Below are positions 1-7,908 of a stretch of 64,000 nt of DNA, piece by piece. This stretch comes from Nocardioides carbamazepini (lineage in GTDB: Bacteria > Actinomycetota > Actinomycetes > Propionibacteriales > Nocardioidaceae). The number at the start of each line of letters is the position of its first letter. Position 1 is the first letter of the stretch. The translations under genes were made by a program, and so were the position numbers. The stretch covers positions 1,116,001-1,180,000 of the forward strand of contig NZ_JAHTLF010000016.1 in NCBI RefSeq assembly GCF_024614185.1. The letters are read 5' to 3'. A model generated the notes under the pieces. The model had not been told where the DNA came from, did no database searches, and saw only the letters and a list, made by a program, of their open reading frames with translations.

Positions 1-1194
1 CGCATCCGTGAGCTGCCACTGACCCCGGACAAGGTGATCAGTGCGCTCGCGGAGAAGGAGGGGCGCCGCCGCCGCCACCGGATCTGGCGGCGGCCCGGCC
101 GCTGGTGGATCGCGCTGATGCGGGCGCTGTACCCGCTGGGGCTGCACCACGTGCTCCACCACTGGGGCACCCGGTTCGGCCGCGGCGTCGGCACCGGCGT
201 CGCCGACCCGGAGTCCGTCACCTCGCTGAGCGCGCCGGACGATCTGGGCACCGTGCTGCACGAGGTGGCCGCCGGGGCCCAGGTGATCGGCGGCGGCAGC
301 GACGCCATGGTCGAGCGGCGCCGCGAGGCCGCGCCCGCCACGGTGCTGATCTCGACCCGCAGCGTGCTCGCCCTGCGGGGGGTGCGCCGGGCCGAGGACG
401 GTGCGCTGCGCATCGGCGCCGCGGTGACCCTGGCCGAGCTCGCCGAGGCCACCCGAGAGACGGTCCCGGTGCTCGCCGAAGCGGTCGACTCCATCGCCTC
501 GGCGCAGATCCGGAACGTGGCGACCGTGGCCGGCAACCTGGTGCAGGAGAAGCGCTGCTGGTTCTTCCGCAACGGCTTCTCCTGCTACAAGCGCAACGGT
601 GTCACCAGCCCCTGCTACGCGGTCCTGGGTGACCATCGGTTCCAGCATGCGGTGATCGACGGGCACCGCTGCCAGGCGGTCACGCCGTCCGACCTGGCGA
701 CGGTGCTGACCGCGCTGGACGCCCGCGTCGAGCTGGCCGCCGAGGACGGACGCCGGACGCTGACGATCGAGGAGTTCTTCGTGGGGCCGGGGGAGACCGC
801 GCTGCGTCCGGGGGAGGTCGTCGTGGAGATCGTCGTCCCGGCCGCGGCCGTACGCCGGCGCAGCGCCTTCCGCAAGCTCAACCTGTACACCGGCGACTTC
901 GCCACCGCCTCGGCGGTGATCTCGGGGGACGTCGACGAGTCCGGCACCTGGACCGAGGCCCGCCTGGTGCTCGGTGCCGTGGCGCCGGTGCCGTGGCGCG
1001 CCGTCGAGGCCGAGGAGTGGCTGTGTGGGCGGATCGCGCCGACCGCCGCCCAGCTGCGGAAGGTGCTCGACCGTGAGCTCGACCGGGAGGCGCACCCGCT
1101 GCCCGGCAACGGCTGGAAGCTGGACGCCGTCGCGGGTCTCGCCGAGCACGTGCTGGAGGCGGTCACCGGTGTGCGGCCGGGGGAGGGGCGGTGA
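1..1194 (+). CDS. Molybdenum-hydroxylase FAD-binding protein, 5' truncated by the window
   Basis: The frame is open from base 1 and no ribosome-binding site precedes the first GTG (34), so the true start lies upstream. The C-terminal ~330 residues match the FAD-binding (CoxM/HcrB-like) subunit of molybdenum hydroxylases: a GGGSDAM flavin-loop segment, AQIRNVATVAGNL, and a C-rich patch with CYKRNG and HRCQAVTPSDLA as in 4-hydroxybenzoyl-CoA-reductase-type subunits. It would carry electrons from the Fe-S and molybdenum centres to an acceptor. The first visible residues, IRELPLTPDKVISAL, resemble the tail of a molybdopterin-binding subunit, so this may be a Mo-FAD fusion; that is inference. Downstream lies a DUF1989 remnant overlapping the stop by GTGA. 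Confidence 0.8.
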   Translation, partial: RIRELPLTPDKVISALAEKEGRRRRHRIWRRPGRWWIALMRALYPLGLHHVLHHWGTRFGRGVGTGVADPESVTSLSAPDDLGTVLHEVAAGAQVIGGGSDAMVERRREAAPATVLISTRSVLALRGVRRAEDGALRIGAAVTLAELAEATRETVPVLAEAVDSIASAQIRNVATVAGNLVQEKRCWFFRNGFSCYKRNGVTSPCYAVLGDHRFQHAVIDGHRCQAVTPSDLATVLTALDARVELAAEDGRRTLTIEEFFVGPGETALRPGEVVVEIVVPAAAVRRRSAFRKLNLYTGDFATASAVISGDVDESGTWTEARLVLGAVAPVPWRAVEAEEWLCGRIAPTAAQLRKVLDRELDREAHPLPGNGWKLDAVAGLAEHVLEAVTGVRPGEGR

Positions 1195-1409
1195 GCGGCC
1201 CGCGCTGCAGCGCCGAGACCAACGCCTTCCGGTACGGCGCCGCGGAGTCCGGCAGCTGCCGCGAGAACCTGGTGCTCAGCCTGGCCGGCCACATCGAGCT
1301 CCGGGCCGAGCGTGACCTGCTGGTCGCCGTGTCGGCCTGCCCGCAGGAGCGGAACCCGTGCAACGGCTTCACCCCTTCGGCTATCGGCCTGTCGACGTGG
1401 CGGCCCTAG
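1191..1409 (+). pseudogene. DUF1989 (urea carboxylase-associated) family remnant, 72 aa
   Basis: A GTG start overlaps the previous stop (GTGA). The 72-residue product keeps two blocks that are normally far apart in ~200-residue DUF1989 proteins: an N-terminal-side block (ETNAFRYG, then SCRENLVLSL) and the C-terminal signature (ELRAERDLLVAVSACPQERN with PCNGF). The middle, which normally contains the conserved F-N-x-F region, is missing, so an internal in-frame deletion is the simplest reading. It could still be translated as a mini-protein coupled to the upstream gene. The assignment to DUF1989 rests on motif recall; function, if any, is unknown. Confidence 0.5.
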
Positions 1410-1429
1410 TACCGTACGATGTACGGGAC
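1409..1429. promoter_or_regulatory. Inverted-repeat operator candidate upstream of the ring-cleavage operon
   Basis: CCGTAC-GAT-GTACGG is a perfect 6-base inverted repeat (1412-1426) that extends outward to 9-base arms with one mismatch. It contains TACGAT (1415-1420), a plausible -10 hexamer, and sits 21 bases before the ATG of the LigB gene. A similar site lies in front of the MFS gene at 5663, so one repressor may bind both. Confidence 0.55.
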
Positions 1430-1447
1430 GAATGAAGGAGTGGTGCC

Positions 1448-2398
1448 ATGAGCCGGATCGTGCTGGGCGTGGGGGCATCCCACAGCACACTGATGAACAC
1501 GCACTGGGACGAGGTCGACCACCTGCCGGCCGCCCACGAGTTCCGCGACGGCCTGGGCCGCGCCGCGGACGCCATCGCGGCCGCGCGGCCGGACGCCGTC
1601 GTGGTCATCGGCAGCAACCACTTCCGCGGGCTCTTCCTGGACCTGATGCCGTCGATCACGGTCGGCGTCGCCGAGGTGATCGGGGCCGGCGAGGCCGACA
1701 CCCCGGCCGGGCCGCTGCCGGTCGACCGGGACCTGGCGAAGCACATCGTGGACACCCTGGTCGACAGCTCGTTCGACCCCGCGTTCTCGCTGCGGCTCAC
1801 GGTGGACCACGGCATCACCCACGGGCTCCAGCACCTGGTGCCCGGGCTCGACGTGCCGATCGTGCCGATCGTGCTCAACATGTTCGCGCCGCCGCTGATC
1901 CCGCTCGCGCGGGCCGAGGCGATCGGCCGGACGCTGCGCACCGCGCTGGAGTCCGACGGACAGGACAAGCGGATCGTGGTCATCGCCTCCGGCGGCCTCT
2001 CCCACCGGCTGCCCTGGCCGGACTGGTCGCAGACCCTCTCCGACGACGACCGCTTCCTCGTGGAGGCGTGGCTCAACGGTCGCGAGCAGTGGAAGGAGTT
2101 CGAGGTCCGGCGCCGCCAGATCATCCGCGCCGCTCCGGCCCAGATCAACCCCGCGTTCGACGAGGACTTCCTCGAGCAGCTCGCCGCGGGCGACCTGTCG
2201 CGCACCATCGCGAAGTCGAGCGACGAGATCGAGAAGGAGGCCGGCAACGGCGCCCAGGAGGTCCGCTCCTGGATCGCCATGACGGCCGCCGTCGGCGCCG
2301 GCCGCGGCACGACCCTGGCCTACGCCCCCGTGGACGAATGGCTGACCGGAATGGCAGTGGCTCTGTTCGAGCCGACCGACGAAGGAGACCGAGCATGA
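1448..2398 (+). CDS. LigB-type (class III) extradiol ring-cleavage dioxygenase
   Basis: The 316-residue protein belongs to the LigB/MhpB class III extradiol dioxygenases, which open catechol-like rings next to the hydroxyls using non-haem Fe(II). Histidines in the family's key places are visible: ASH at His12, SNHFRG at His58, VDHGITHG at His121/His125 and SGGLSHR at His186. The start has a good GAAGGAG ribosome-binding site. The gene opens an operon of ATGA-overlapping genes, and the next gene is the hydrolase that would act on its ring-fission product. The Rieske oxygenase further down could supply the diol. The ring substrate cannot be read from the sequence. Confidence 0.85.
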   Translation: MSRIVLGVGASHSTLMNTHWDEVDHLPAAHEFRDGLGRAADAIAAARPDAVVVIGSNHFRGLFLDLMPSITVGVAEVIGAGEADTPAGPLPVDRDLAKHIVDTLVDSSFDPAFSLRLTVDHGITHGLQHLVPGLDVPIVPIVLNMFAPPLIPLARAEAIGRTLRTALESDGQDKRIVVIASGGLSHRLPWPDWSQTLSDDDRFLVEAWLNGREQWKEFEVRRRQIIRAAPAQINPAFDEDFLEQLAAGDLSRTIAKSSDEIEKEAGNGAQEVRSWIAMTAAVGAGRGTTLAYAPVDEWLTGMAVALFEPTDEGDRA

Positions 2399-3252
2399 CC
2401 CTGTGGACCCAGCTGAGCACGACCGATTACCGCCACGGCTTCATCGACGCGGGCGGGCTCCGCACCCGCTACGTGCGGGCCGGCGCCGGTGACCCGGTCA
2501 TCATGCTGCACGGGACGAGCGGGCACCTCGAGGCCTTCGTCCGCAACATCACGGTGCTCTCCGACGAGTTCGACTGCCATGCGGTCGACATGGTCGGACA
2601 CGGCTATACCGAGGGCCCCGACGCCGACTACCGGATCCCGGGGTACGTCGAGCACGTGCTCGCCTACATGGACGCCCAGGGCATCGCGAAGGCGCACTTC
2701 GTCGGCGAGTCGCTGGGCGGCTGGGTCGCCGGCCGGCTCGCGGCCGACCACCCCGAGCGCGTCGGCAGCCTGATCCTGGTCGCTCCCGGTGGCACCGTCG
2801 CGAACCCGCCGGTCATGGAGCGGATCCGCACGAGCACCCGGGCCGCGGTCGAGAGCGACGACATCGCGCTCACCCGCAAGCGCCTCGAGCTCCTCATGTT
2901 CGACGCCGCCAACGTCTCCGACGAGCTCGTCGACGTGCGGCACGCGATCTACCACCGCCCCGAGTTCGTGGCCCGCATCGAGCGGCTGCTGTGCCTGCAG
3001 ACCATGGAGAACCGGGTCGAGGACCTGCTCTCTCCCGAGCAGATGGCCCGGATCACCGCGCCGACCCGCATCGTGTGGGGTGCCGAGAACCCGTTCGGCG
3101 ACGTACCCGAGGCCGAGCGCATGCACGCCTCGATCGCCGGCTCGGAGCTGGAGATCTACGGTGAGTGCGGCCACTGGCCGCAGCACGAGCACGCGGACCG
3201 CTTCAACAAGGAGGCACGCGAGTTCTTCGGCCGGAGTGGCGCGCTCGCATGA
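2395..3252 (+). CDS. Alpha/beta hydrolase, meta-cleavage product hydrolase type
   Basis: The product is 285 residues long and starts at the ATGA overlap with the dioxygenase gene. It has the MhpC/BphD-like alpha/beta-hydrolase pattern: oxyanion HG at 39-40, nucleophile elbow GESLGG with Ser106, and catalytic His260 in GHWPQ. It should hydrolyse the C-C bond of the extradiol ring-fission product to an acid and a dienoate. Unusually, the usual acid in the WGxxD motif reads WGAEN, so the triad Asp is Asn or is supplied by the nearby Asp in PFGD. Location directly after the dioxygenase supports the assignment. Confidence 0.83.
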   Translation: MTLWTQLSTTDYRHGFIDAGGLRTRYVRAGAGDPVIMLHGTSGHLEAFVRNITVLSDEFDCHAVDMVGHGYTEGPDADYRIPGYVEHVLAYMDAQGIAKAHFVGESLGGWVAGRLAADHPERVGSLILVAPGGTVANPPVMERIRTSTRAAVESDDIALTRKRLELLMFDAANVSDELVDVRHAIYHRPEFVARIERLLCLQTMENRVEDLLSPEQMARITAPTRIVWGAENPFGDVPEAERMHASIAGSELEIYGECGHWPQHEHADRFNKEAREFFGRSGALA

Positions 3253-4268
3253 GCCTGCCGATCGGCATCCGGCTGCCTCCCTGCGCACCGGCCACCGACG
3301 TGGCCCGGCTGGCCCGCCGGGCCGAGGACCTCGGGTTCGCGCAGGTCTTCCTGCCCGACTCCCAGATGCTGTGGCGCGACGCCTTCCTCACGGCGTACGC
3401 CGTGGCCCTGCAGACCGAGTCGATCCGCATCGGCACCGCGGTCAGCAACGTCGTCACGCGGCACCCCAGCGTCGTGGCGGGTCTGACCCGGACCATCGGA
3501 GAGGCCGCGCCCGGTCGCTTCGACCTGGGCCTGGGCGTGGGCCACAGCTCCGTCGACCCGGTCGGCCTCCGGTCGAGCCGCCAGGCCGAGCTCCGCGCGG
3601 GGGTGGACGTGATCCGCTCCGTCCTCGCCGGCGACACGGTCGACTTCGGTCCGGTCAGCTCCCGGATGCGCGACCCGCATCCGGGAGTGCCGGTGCTCCT
3701 CGCCGCGAGCGGCCCGCGCAACCTCCAGCTGGCCGGGGAGATCGCCGACGGCGCGATCCTGCTCAGCGGGGTCTCGGAGTCGGCGGTCGCCCGCTCGCGT
3801 GGCCTGGTCGAGGCCGGTGCTCGTGAGGCCGGCAAGGCTCCCGAGGACGTGAAGATCATCGTCTCGGCGCATGCCAAGGTGACCGACGACATCGAGCGCG
3901 ACGCCCGCATCCTCAAGCCGATCTGCGCCGGCATCGCCCAGCGCGGCGGCAGGACCGCCATGCAGGCCGCCGGCATCGAGGCCGAGGTTCCGGCCGAGGT
4001 CCCGGGTGTCTACCCGGATCTCGTGCACGCCGAGGACTGGGACCACGCGGTCGACGTCTGCGGCGAGTGGATCAGCGACGCGGACGCGGTGAGGTTCGCG
4101 CAGGAGTTCTGCCTGTTCGGCACCGCCCCCGAGATCGCGGCCAAGCTCGACCTGGTCGAGAAGGCCGGTGCGACCTCGGTGTTCATCCAGCACGTCGGGT
4201 CCTACGACCTGCCGCGCGACCTCGTCGAGGAGGTCGGCGCGGAGGTGCTCGGAGCGTCCGGGCGCTGA
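3249..4268 (+). CDS. LLM-class flavin-dependent oxidoreductase (luciferase-like)
   Basis: This 339-residue protein starts at the ATGA overlap and fits the bacterial luciferase-like/F420 reductase fold: ARLARRAEDLGFAQVFLPDS at the N-terminus, RIGTAVSNVVTRHPSVVAG, RFDLGLGVGHSS and a central VPVLLAASGPRNLQLAGEIADG segment that is typical of the F420-using branch. In actinobacteria such proteins are often F420-dependent dehydrogenases or reductases, but FMN use cannot be excluded. It is translationally coupled to the hydrolase and to MmgE/PrpD, so it probably acts on an intermediate of the same ring-degradation pathway. Confidence 0.8.
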   Translation: MSLPIGIRLPPCAPATDVARLARRAEDLGFAQVFLPDSQMLWRDAFLTAYAVALQTESIRIGTAVSNVVTRHPSVVAGLTRTIGEAAPGRFDLGLGVGHSSVDPVGLRSSRQAELRAGVDVIRSVLAGDTVDFGPVSSRMRDPHPGVPVLLAASGPRNLQLAGEIADGAILLSGVSESAVARSRGLVEAGAREAGKAPEDVKIIVSAHAKVTDDIERDARILKPICAGIAQRGGRTAMQAAGIEAEVPAEVPGVYPDLVHAEDWDHAVDVCGEWISDADAVRFAQEFCLFGTAPEIAAKLDLVEKAGATSVFIQHVGSYDLPRDLVEEVGAEVLGASGR

Positions 4269-5581
4269 TGACCGGCTCGACGCTCGAGACCCTGGCCCGC
4301 CGCGGCACGGCGGTCGCCGCCATGTCGCGTGCGGGCGAGGGGGGAGTGGCCCGCGCGGCCGCGCTGCTGAGCGTCGACACCCTGGCCTGCCTGGTGGTCG
4401 GTGCCGACCACCCCACGGTGGGCCGGCTGCTCGGCTCCCAGGACGTGGTCGCCGCCGACAGCGGCTGGACGCCGCTGGCCGCGCCCGGCGCGCAGCGCAG
4501 CCGGACGGACGCGCTCGTCGCCGACGTCACGGCGGCGCACGTCGACGAGCTGGACGCCGTGCACCCCGCGTCGGCCACGGTGCCCGGCGCCGTGGTGGTA
4601 CCGCTCGCGGTGCAGATCGGTGCCCGGACGGACGCCTCCGGGGCGGACCTCCTGGCCGCGGTCGCCGCCGGCTACGAGGTCACCGCGGCCGTCGCCGGGC
4701 TGCTGAGTGGTCCGCGGCTCTACCAGGCCTCGTGGTGGCCCGGCGCCGTCGCCGGACGGCTCGGCGCCGCGATGACGGCGTCCTGCCTGCTCGGCCTCGA
4801 CGAGGAGCGGACCCGCCAGGCACTCGCCCTCGCCGCGGCGTCGGCCGGCGGGCTGCTGAGCGAGGACGTCTTCGCCGACGGGCACTATGTGCTCCTCGGC
4901 GACGCGGCGGCCGCGGGCCTGCAGGCGGCCGTGCGCGCCGCGGCGGGGCTGCGTGCCTCGCCGACACTCCTCGACGGCCCGGCCCGTCGCGCCTTCGCCG
5001 CCCCGACGGACGGCGCGGTCGGCGGCGCGGTCGAGAGCGCCGTGCCGCGCATCGTCGAGGGGTTGTACAAGGAGTACCCCTGCTCGACCCCGCTGCAGGC
5101 AGTGATCCGCGGTCTGGTGAGCCTCGCGGAACGGTCCGACCGCCCGGCGATCGGCACCGCGTCCGTGGTCGAGGTGGCGTTGCCCGCGGCGATGACGGCC
5201 TATATCTCGACCGACCGGGACGTGGACGGTCCACCGGAGGCGGCCGCGAGCCTGGCCTACTCCGTGGGCGCGGTCGCCCGGGGGCGTGAGCGGGACGTCG
5301 GCTACTTCCGGGCCGCCGACCCCGCAGCCGCCTTCGCGGGCGATCTCGTCCTGGTGGCGGCCCCGTCGGCCGACGTGGTCGAGCTCGCGGTGACCACGCG
5401 GTCCGGGGACCTGGTCCGGCATCGCGAGCCGATCCGGCTCGACGTCGATCCGGCCCGCGTCGTCACCCGCAAGCTGGGCGCGCTCTTCGCGGACGATCCG
5501 CGCTGGGTGGCCCTGCCCGGTCAGCTCGCCGACGGCCTCACGCCGCGCGCGCTCACCCGCCTGCTCGCCGACCTGCGCTGA
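4268..5581 (+). CDS. MmgE/PrpD family protein
   Basis: The chosen ATG (4268) overlaps the previous stop (TGATG) and gives 437 residues. Hallmarks of the MmgE/PrpD fold are visible: the helical domain pattern DTLACLVVGAD, GYEVTAAVAG, a WWPGAVAGRLGAAMTASCLLGL stretch, ALALAAASAGGLL, and the KEYPCSTPLQAVI segment. Characterised members dehydrate 2-methylcitrate or decarboxylate cis-aconitate, and many catabolic-operon members have unknown hydratase or isomerase roles. No citrate-cycle partner is present, so a role on a ring-cleavage product is more likely; this is inference. Confidence 0.75.
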   Translation: MTGSTLETLARRGTAVAAMSRAGEGGVARAAALLSVDTLACLVVGADHPTVGRLLGSQDVVAADSGWTPLAAPGAQRSRTDALVADVTAAHVDELDAVHPASATVPGAVVVPLAVQIGARTDASGADLLAAVAAGYEVTAAVAGLLSGPRLYQASWWPGAVAGRLGAAMTASCLLGLDEERTRQALALAAASAGGLLSEDVFADGHYVLLGDAAAAGLQAAVRAAAGLRASPTLLDGPARRAFAAPTDGAVGGAVESAVPRIVEGLYKEYPCSTPLQAVIRGLVSLAERSDRPAIGTASVVEVALPAAMTAYISTDRDVDGPPEAAASLAYSVGAVARGRERDVGYFRAADPAAAFAGDLVLVAAPSADVVELAVTTRSGDLVRHREPIRLDVDPARVVTRKLGALFADDPRWVALPGQLADGLTPRALTRLLADLR

Positions 5582-5658
5582 CAGCGTCACCGACCGTGGC
5601 GACGTGCCGGGAGCGCGCCGGTCGCGGCCGCGCGATGGCCTTCCGCAGTCCCGTTGAG

Positions 5659-5683
5659 TAATGTACGGTACAGCGTACGGCGA
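5659..5683. promoter_or_regulatory. Second GTAC inverted repeat with -10, upstream of the MFS gene
   Basis: TAATGT (5659-5664) fits an actinobacterial TANNNT -10 box. It overlaps GTACGGTAC-AGC-GTACGG (5663-5680), whose inner arms CGGTAC/GTACGG pair with one mismatch. The site is 17 bases before the MFS start and resembles the site at 1409-1429 (GTAC, C or G, GTAC, three bases, GTACGG). This suggests co-regulation of the two transcription units. Confidence 0.55.
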
Positions 5684-5697
5684 AAGGACTCCGCACC

Positions 5698-6912
5698 ATG
5701 ACCAGCACGATCGAACCGAGCACGACGACCGGCGTACGCGCCGTCGTCGGAGTGCTCGGCACGCTCGTCGCGGTCTCGGTGCCGCCGTTCCTGGTCGGCA
5801 CGCTGGCGATCCAGATGGGACGCACGATGGCCTTCGGAGCCGGTGACGTCGCCACGGCGGTCGCCGGCTACTACGCGGTCTCCGCGCTGCTCTCGCCCTT
5901 CTCGGGGCGATTCGTGGCGTGGTGCGGACCTCAGGTCGCGCTGCGCCTCGCCGCCCTCGGCAGCGCGGTGGGCCTGGTCGGGGTCGCCCTGGCGGGCGAC
6001 GCGGCCGGGGTGGTCGTCGCGCTCACCTTCATCGGCGTGCCGAACTCGCTGGTGCAACCGGCGTCCAACCAGATCCTCTCGGGCATCGGGCCCGGCCGGG
6101 CCCGGGCGATCGCCTTCGGCGCGGTGCAGTCGGCCATTCCCGCGGCGACCCTGATCGCCGGTGCCCTGCTCGCGGTCGTCGGCGGCACCGGGTCGTGGCG
6201 GGCCGCGGTCTGGGCGGTGGCCGCGCTGGTGGCGGCGGTGCAGCTGGCGATCCCGTTCGGCCGCGCCGCCGCGCACCGTGTGTCCCGCGTCCCGGTCGGC
6301 GCGCTCGCCGACGGTGGCGTGCCGGTGTCCCCGGCCGTCGGCGGACGCCCGCTGGTCGCCGCCCTCGTCGGCGGTGCCTTCCTGGGCTCGATCGCCGCGA
6401 CGACGCTGCCGTCCTTCCTGGCCGTGACCGGGCAGCACGCCGGGGTCTCGCCGCAGATGGTGGGCGCCGTGCAGATCGCCGGCAGCCTGACCTGCATCGT
6501 CGCCCGCGTGATCGCGTCGTGGTCCGGCGGGCGCCACGAGGGAGCCGAGTCGCTGCGCGCCGTCGGGACCATGCTCGCCGGCGGTGCTCTCGGCTACGTG
6601 CTGCTGGGCACCGGCTCGGGCTGGGGCTTCCTGGTCGGAGCGCTCGCGGCCTACGGCCTCGGCTGGGGCTGGAACGGCCTGTTCAACCTGAGCGTCACGC
6701 AGGCGCGTCCGCACAGCATCGCCGCCGTCACCGGCCTGACCCAGGGCGGCGTCTTCCTCGGTGGCGTCTGTGGACCGCTCCTGTTCGCCGCCGTGGCCGG
6801 TCCCGGCCGCTACGGGCCGGCTTGGTACGTCATCGCGATCGCCGCGGCCGCATCCGCCGCGCTGATCGCCCATGCCAGACAACGTTGGGTGAGAAGCGGA
6901 GTAGTGACATGA
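5698..6912 (+). CDS. MFS transporter
   Basis: The 404-residue protein has about twelve hydrophobic segments with short loops, the size and texture of a major facilitator carrier. Short basic loops such as FGRAAAHR and ARQRWVR lie between segments. A GAAAGGA ribosome-binding site precedes the ATG. It heads the second transcription unit of the ring-degradation region and overlaps the reductase gene by ATGA. It most likely imports the growth substrate or exports an intermediate. The substrate is not deducible, and the operator it shares with the dioxygenase operon is the best hint that it handles the pathway substrate. Confidence 0.8.
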   Translation: MTSTIEPSTTTGVRAVVGVLGTLVAVSVPPFLVGTLAIQMGRTMAFGAGDVATAVAGYYAVSALLSPFSGRFVAWCGPQVALRLAALGSAVGLVGVALAGDAAGVVVALTFIGVPNSLVQPASNQILSGIGPGRARAIAFGAVQSAIPAATLIAGALLAVVGGTGSWRAAVWAVAALVAAVQLAIPFGRAAAHRVSRVPVGALADGGVPVSPAVGGRPLVAALVGGAFLGSIAATTLPSFLAVTGQHAGVSPQMVGAVQIAGSLTCIVARVIASWSGGRHEGAESLRAVGTMLAGGALGYVLLGTGSGWGFLVGALAAYGLGWGWNGLFNLSVTQARPHSIAAVTGLTQGGVFLGGVCGPLLFAAVAGPGRYGPAWYVIAIAAAASAALIAHARQRWVRSGVVT

Positions 6913-7859
6913 CCAACTGGGACGACGAGGGCGTCTTGGACCTGATGATCAGCGCGATGCGGATCGAGGCCGACGGCGTACTGAGTCTCGAGCTCGTCGA
7001 TCCGGAGGGCGGGATCCTGCCCGCGTGGACGCCGGGGGCACACATCGACGTCGGCCTGCCCGACGTCGTGCGGCAGTACTCCTTGTGCGGCGACCCGGCC
7101 GACCGGGACCGCTATGTCGTGGGGGTGCTCGCGGAGCCGCAGTCGCGGGGCGGTTCGAGCTACGTCCACGAGGAGGCCCGACCTGGAGACCTGGTGGAGG
7201 TCGGCGGCCCGCGCAACCACTTCGAGCTCGTCCCGGCCAAGCGCTACCTGTTCATCGCCGGTGGCATCGGCATCACGCCGATCCTGCCGATGATCCGCCA
7301 GGCCGAGGCCGAGCGGGTCCCGTGGCGGCTGGTGTACGGCGGCCGGACCCGCTCGTCGATGGCCTTCCGCGACCTCCTCGCCGCGCACGGCGACCGGGTG
7401 CTGATCCAGCCGGAGGACGAGACCGGACGACTCGACATCGCCGCCATCCTGGCCGACCCCGAGGAGGGCACGGCGGTGTACTGCTGCGGCCCGACCGGAC
7501 TCATCGACGCGGTCGAGGGCGCGTGCGAGGCCTGGCCGGCGGGTGCCCTCAACGTCGAGCGATTCGCGGGCAAGGACCTCTCCGGGCTGGTGTCCGCGCC
7601 GGTGAAGGTGCGGTGCGCGAAGTCAGACGTCACCGTCGACGTGGCCGCCGACGAGAGCATCCTCGACGCACTCGAGACGGTCGGGATCAGCGTCGCGAAC
7701 GCCTGCCGCGACGGGGTATGCGGCTCGTGCGAGGTGCGCGTCCTGCAGGGCGAGCCCGACCACCGCGACTCGTTCCGGGCGCCGGGGGACAGCGACGTCG
7801 CGGCTCTGGCGGTCTGCGTCTCCCGGGCCCGCACGCCCGAGCTCGTCCTCGACATCTAG
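6909..7859 (+). CDS. Phthalate-dioxygenase-reductase type oxidoreductase (FMN, NAD, 2Fe-2S)
   Basis: This 316-residue protein starts at the ATGA overlap with the MFS gene. The domain order is that of class IA oxygenase reductases: an FMN-binding barrel with RQYSLC (55-60), an NAD domain with GGIGITP (118-124) and CGPTG (193-197), and a C-terminal plant-type 2Fe-2S domain with cysteines 266, 271, 274 and 303 (CRDGVCGSC, then C). It passes electrons from NADH directly to the Rieske oxygenase encoded next, so no separate ferredoxin is needed and none is seen. Length and order match VanB/PDR proteins. Confidence 0.88.
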   Translation: MTNWDDEGVLDLMISAMRIEADGVLSLELVDPEGGILPAWTPGAHIDVGLPDVVRQYSLCGDPADRDRYVVGVLAEPQSRGGSSYVHEEARPGDLVEVGGPRNHFELVPAKRYLFIAGGIGITPILPMIRQAEAERVPWRLVYGGRTRSSMAFRDLLAAHGDRVLIQPEDETGRLDIAAILADPEEGTAVYCCGPTGLIDAVEGACEAWPAGALNVERFAGKDLSGLVSAPVKVRCAKSDVTVDVAADESILDALETVGISVANACRDGVCGSCEVRVLQGEPDHRDSFRAPGDSDVAALAVCVSRARTPELVLDI

Positions 7860-7908
7860 CGGACATCTCGTCCGGCAACCACCCGAACCTGAAGGAAGGA
7901 ACACGACG

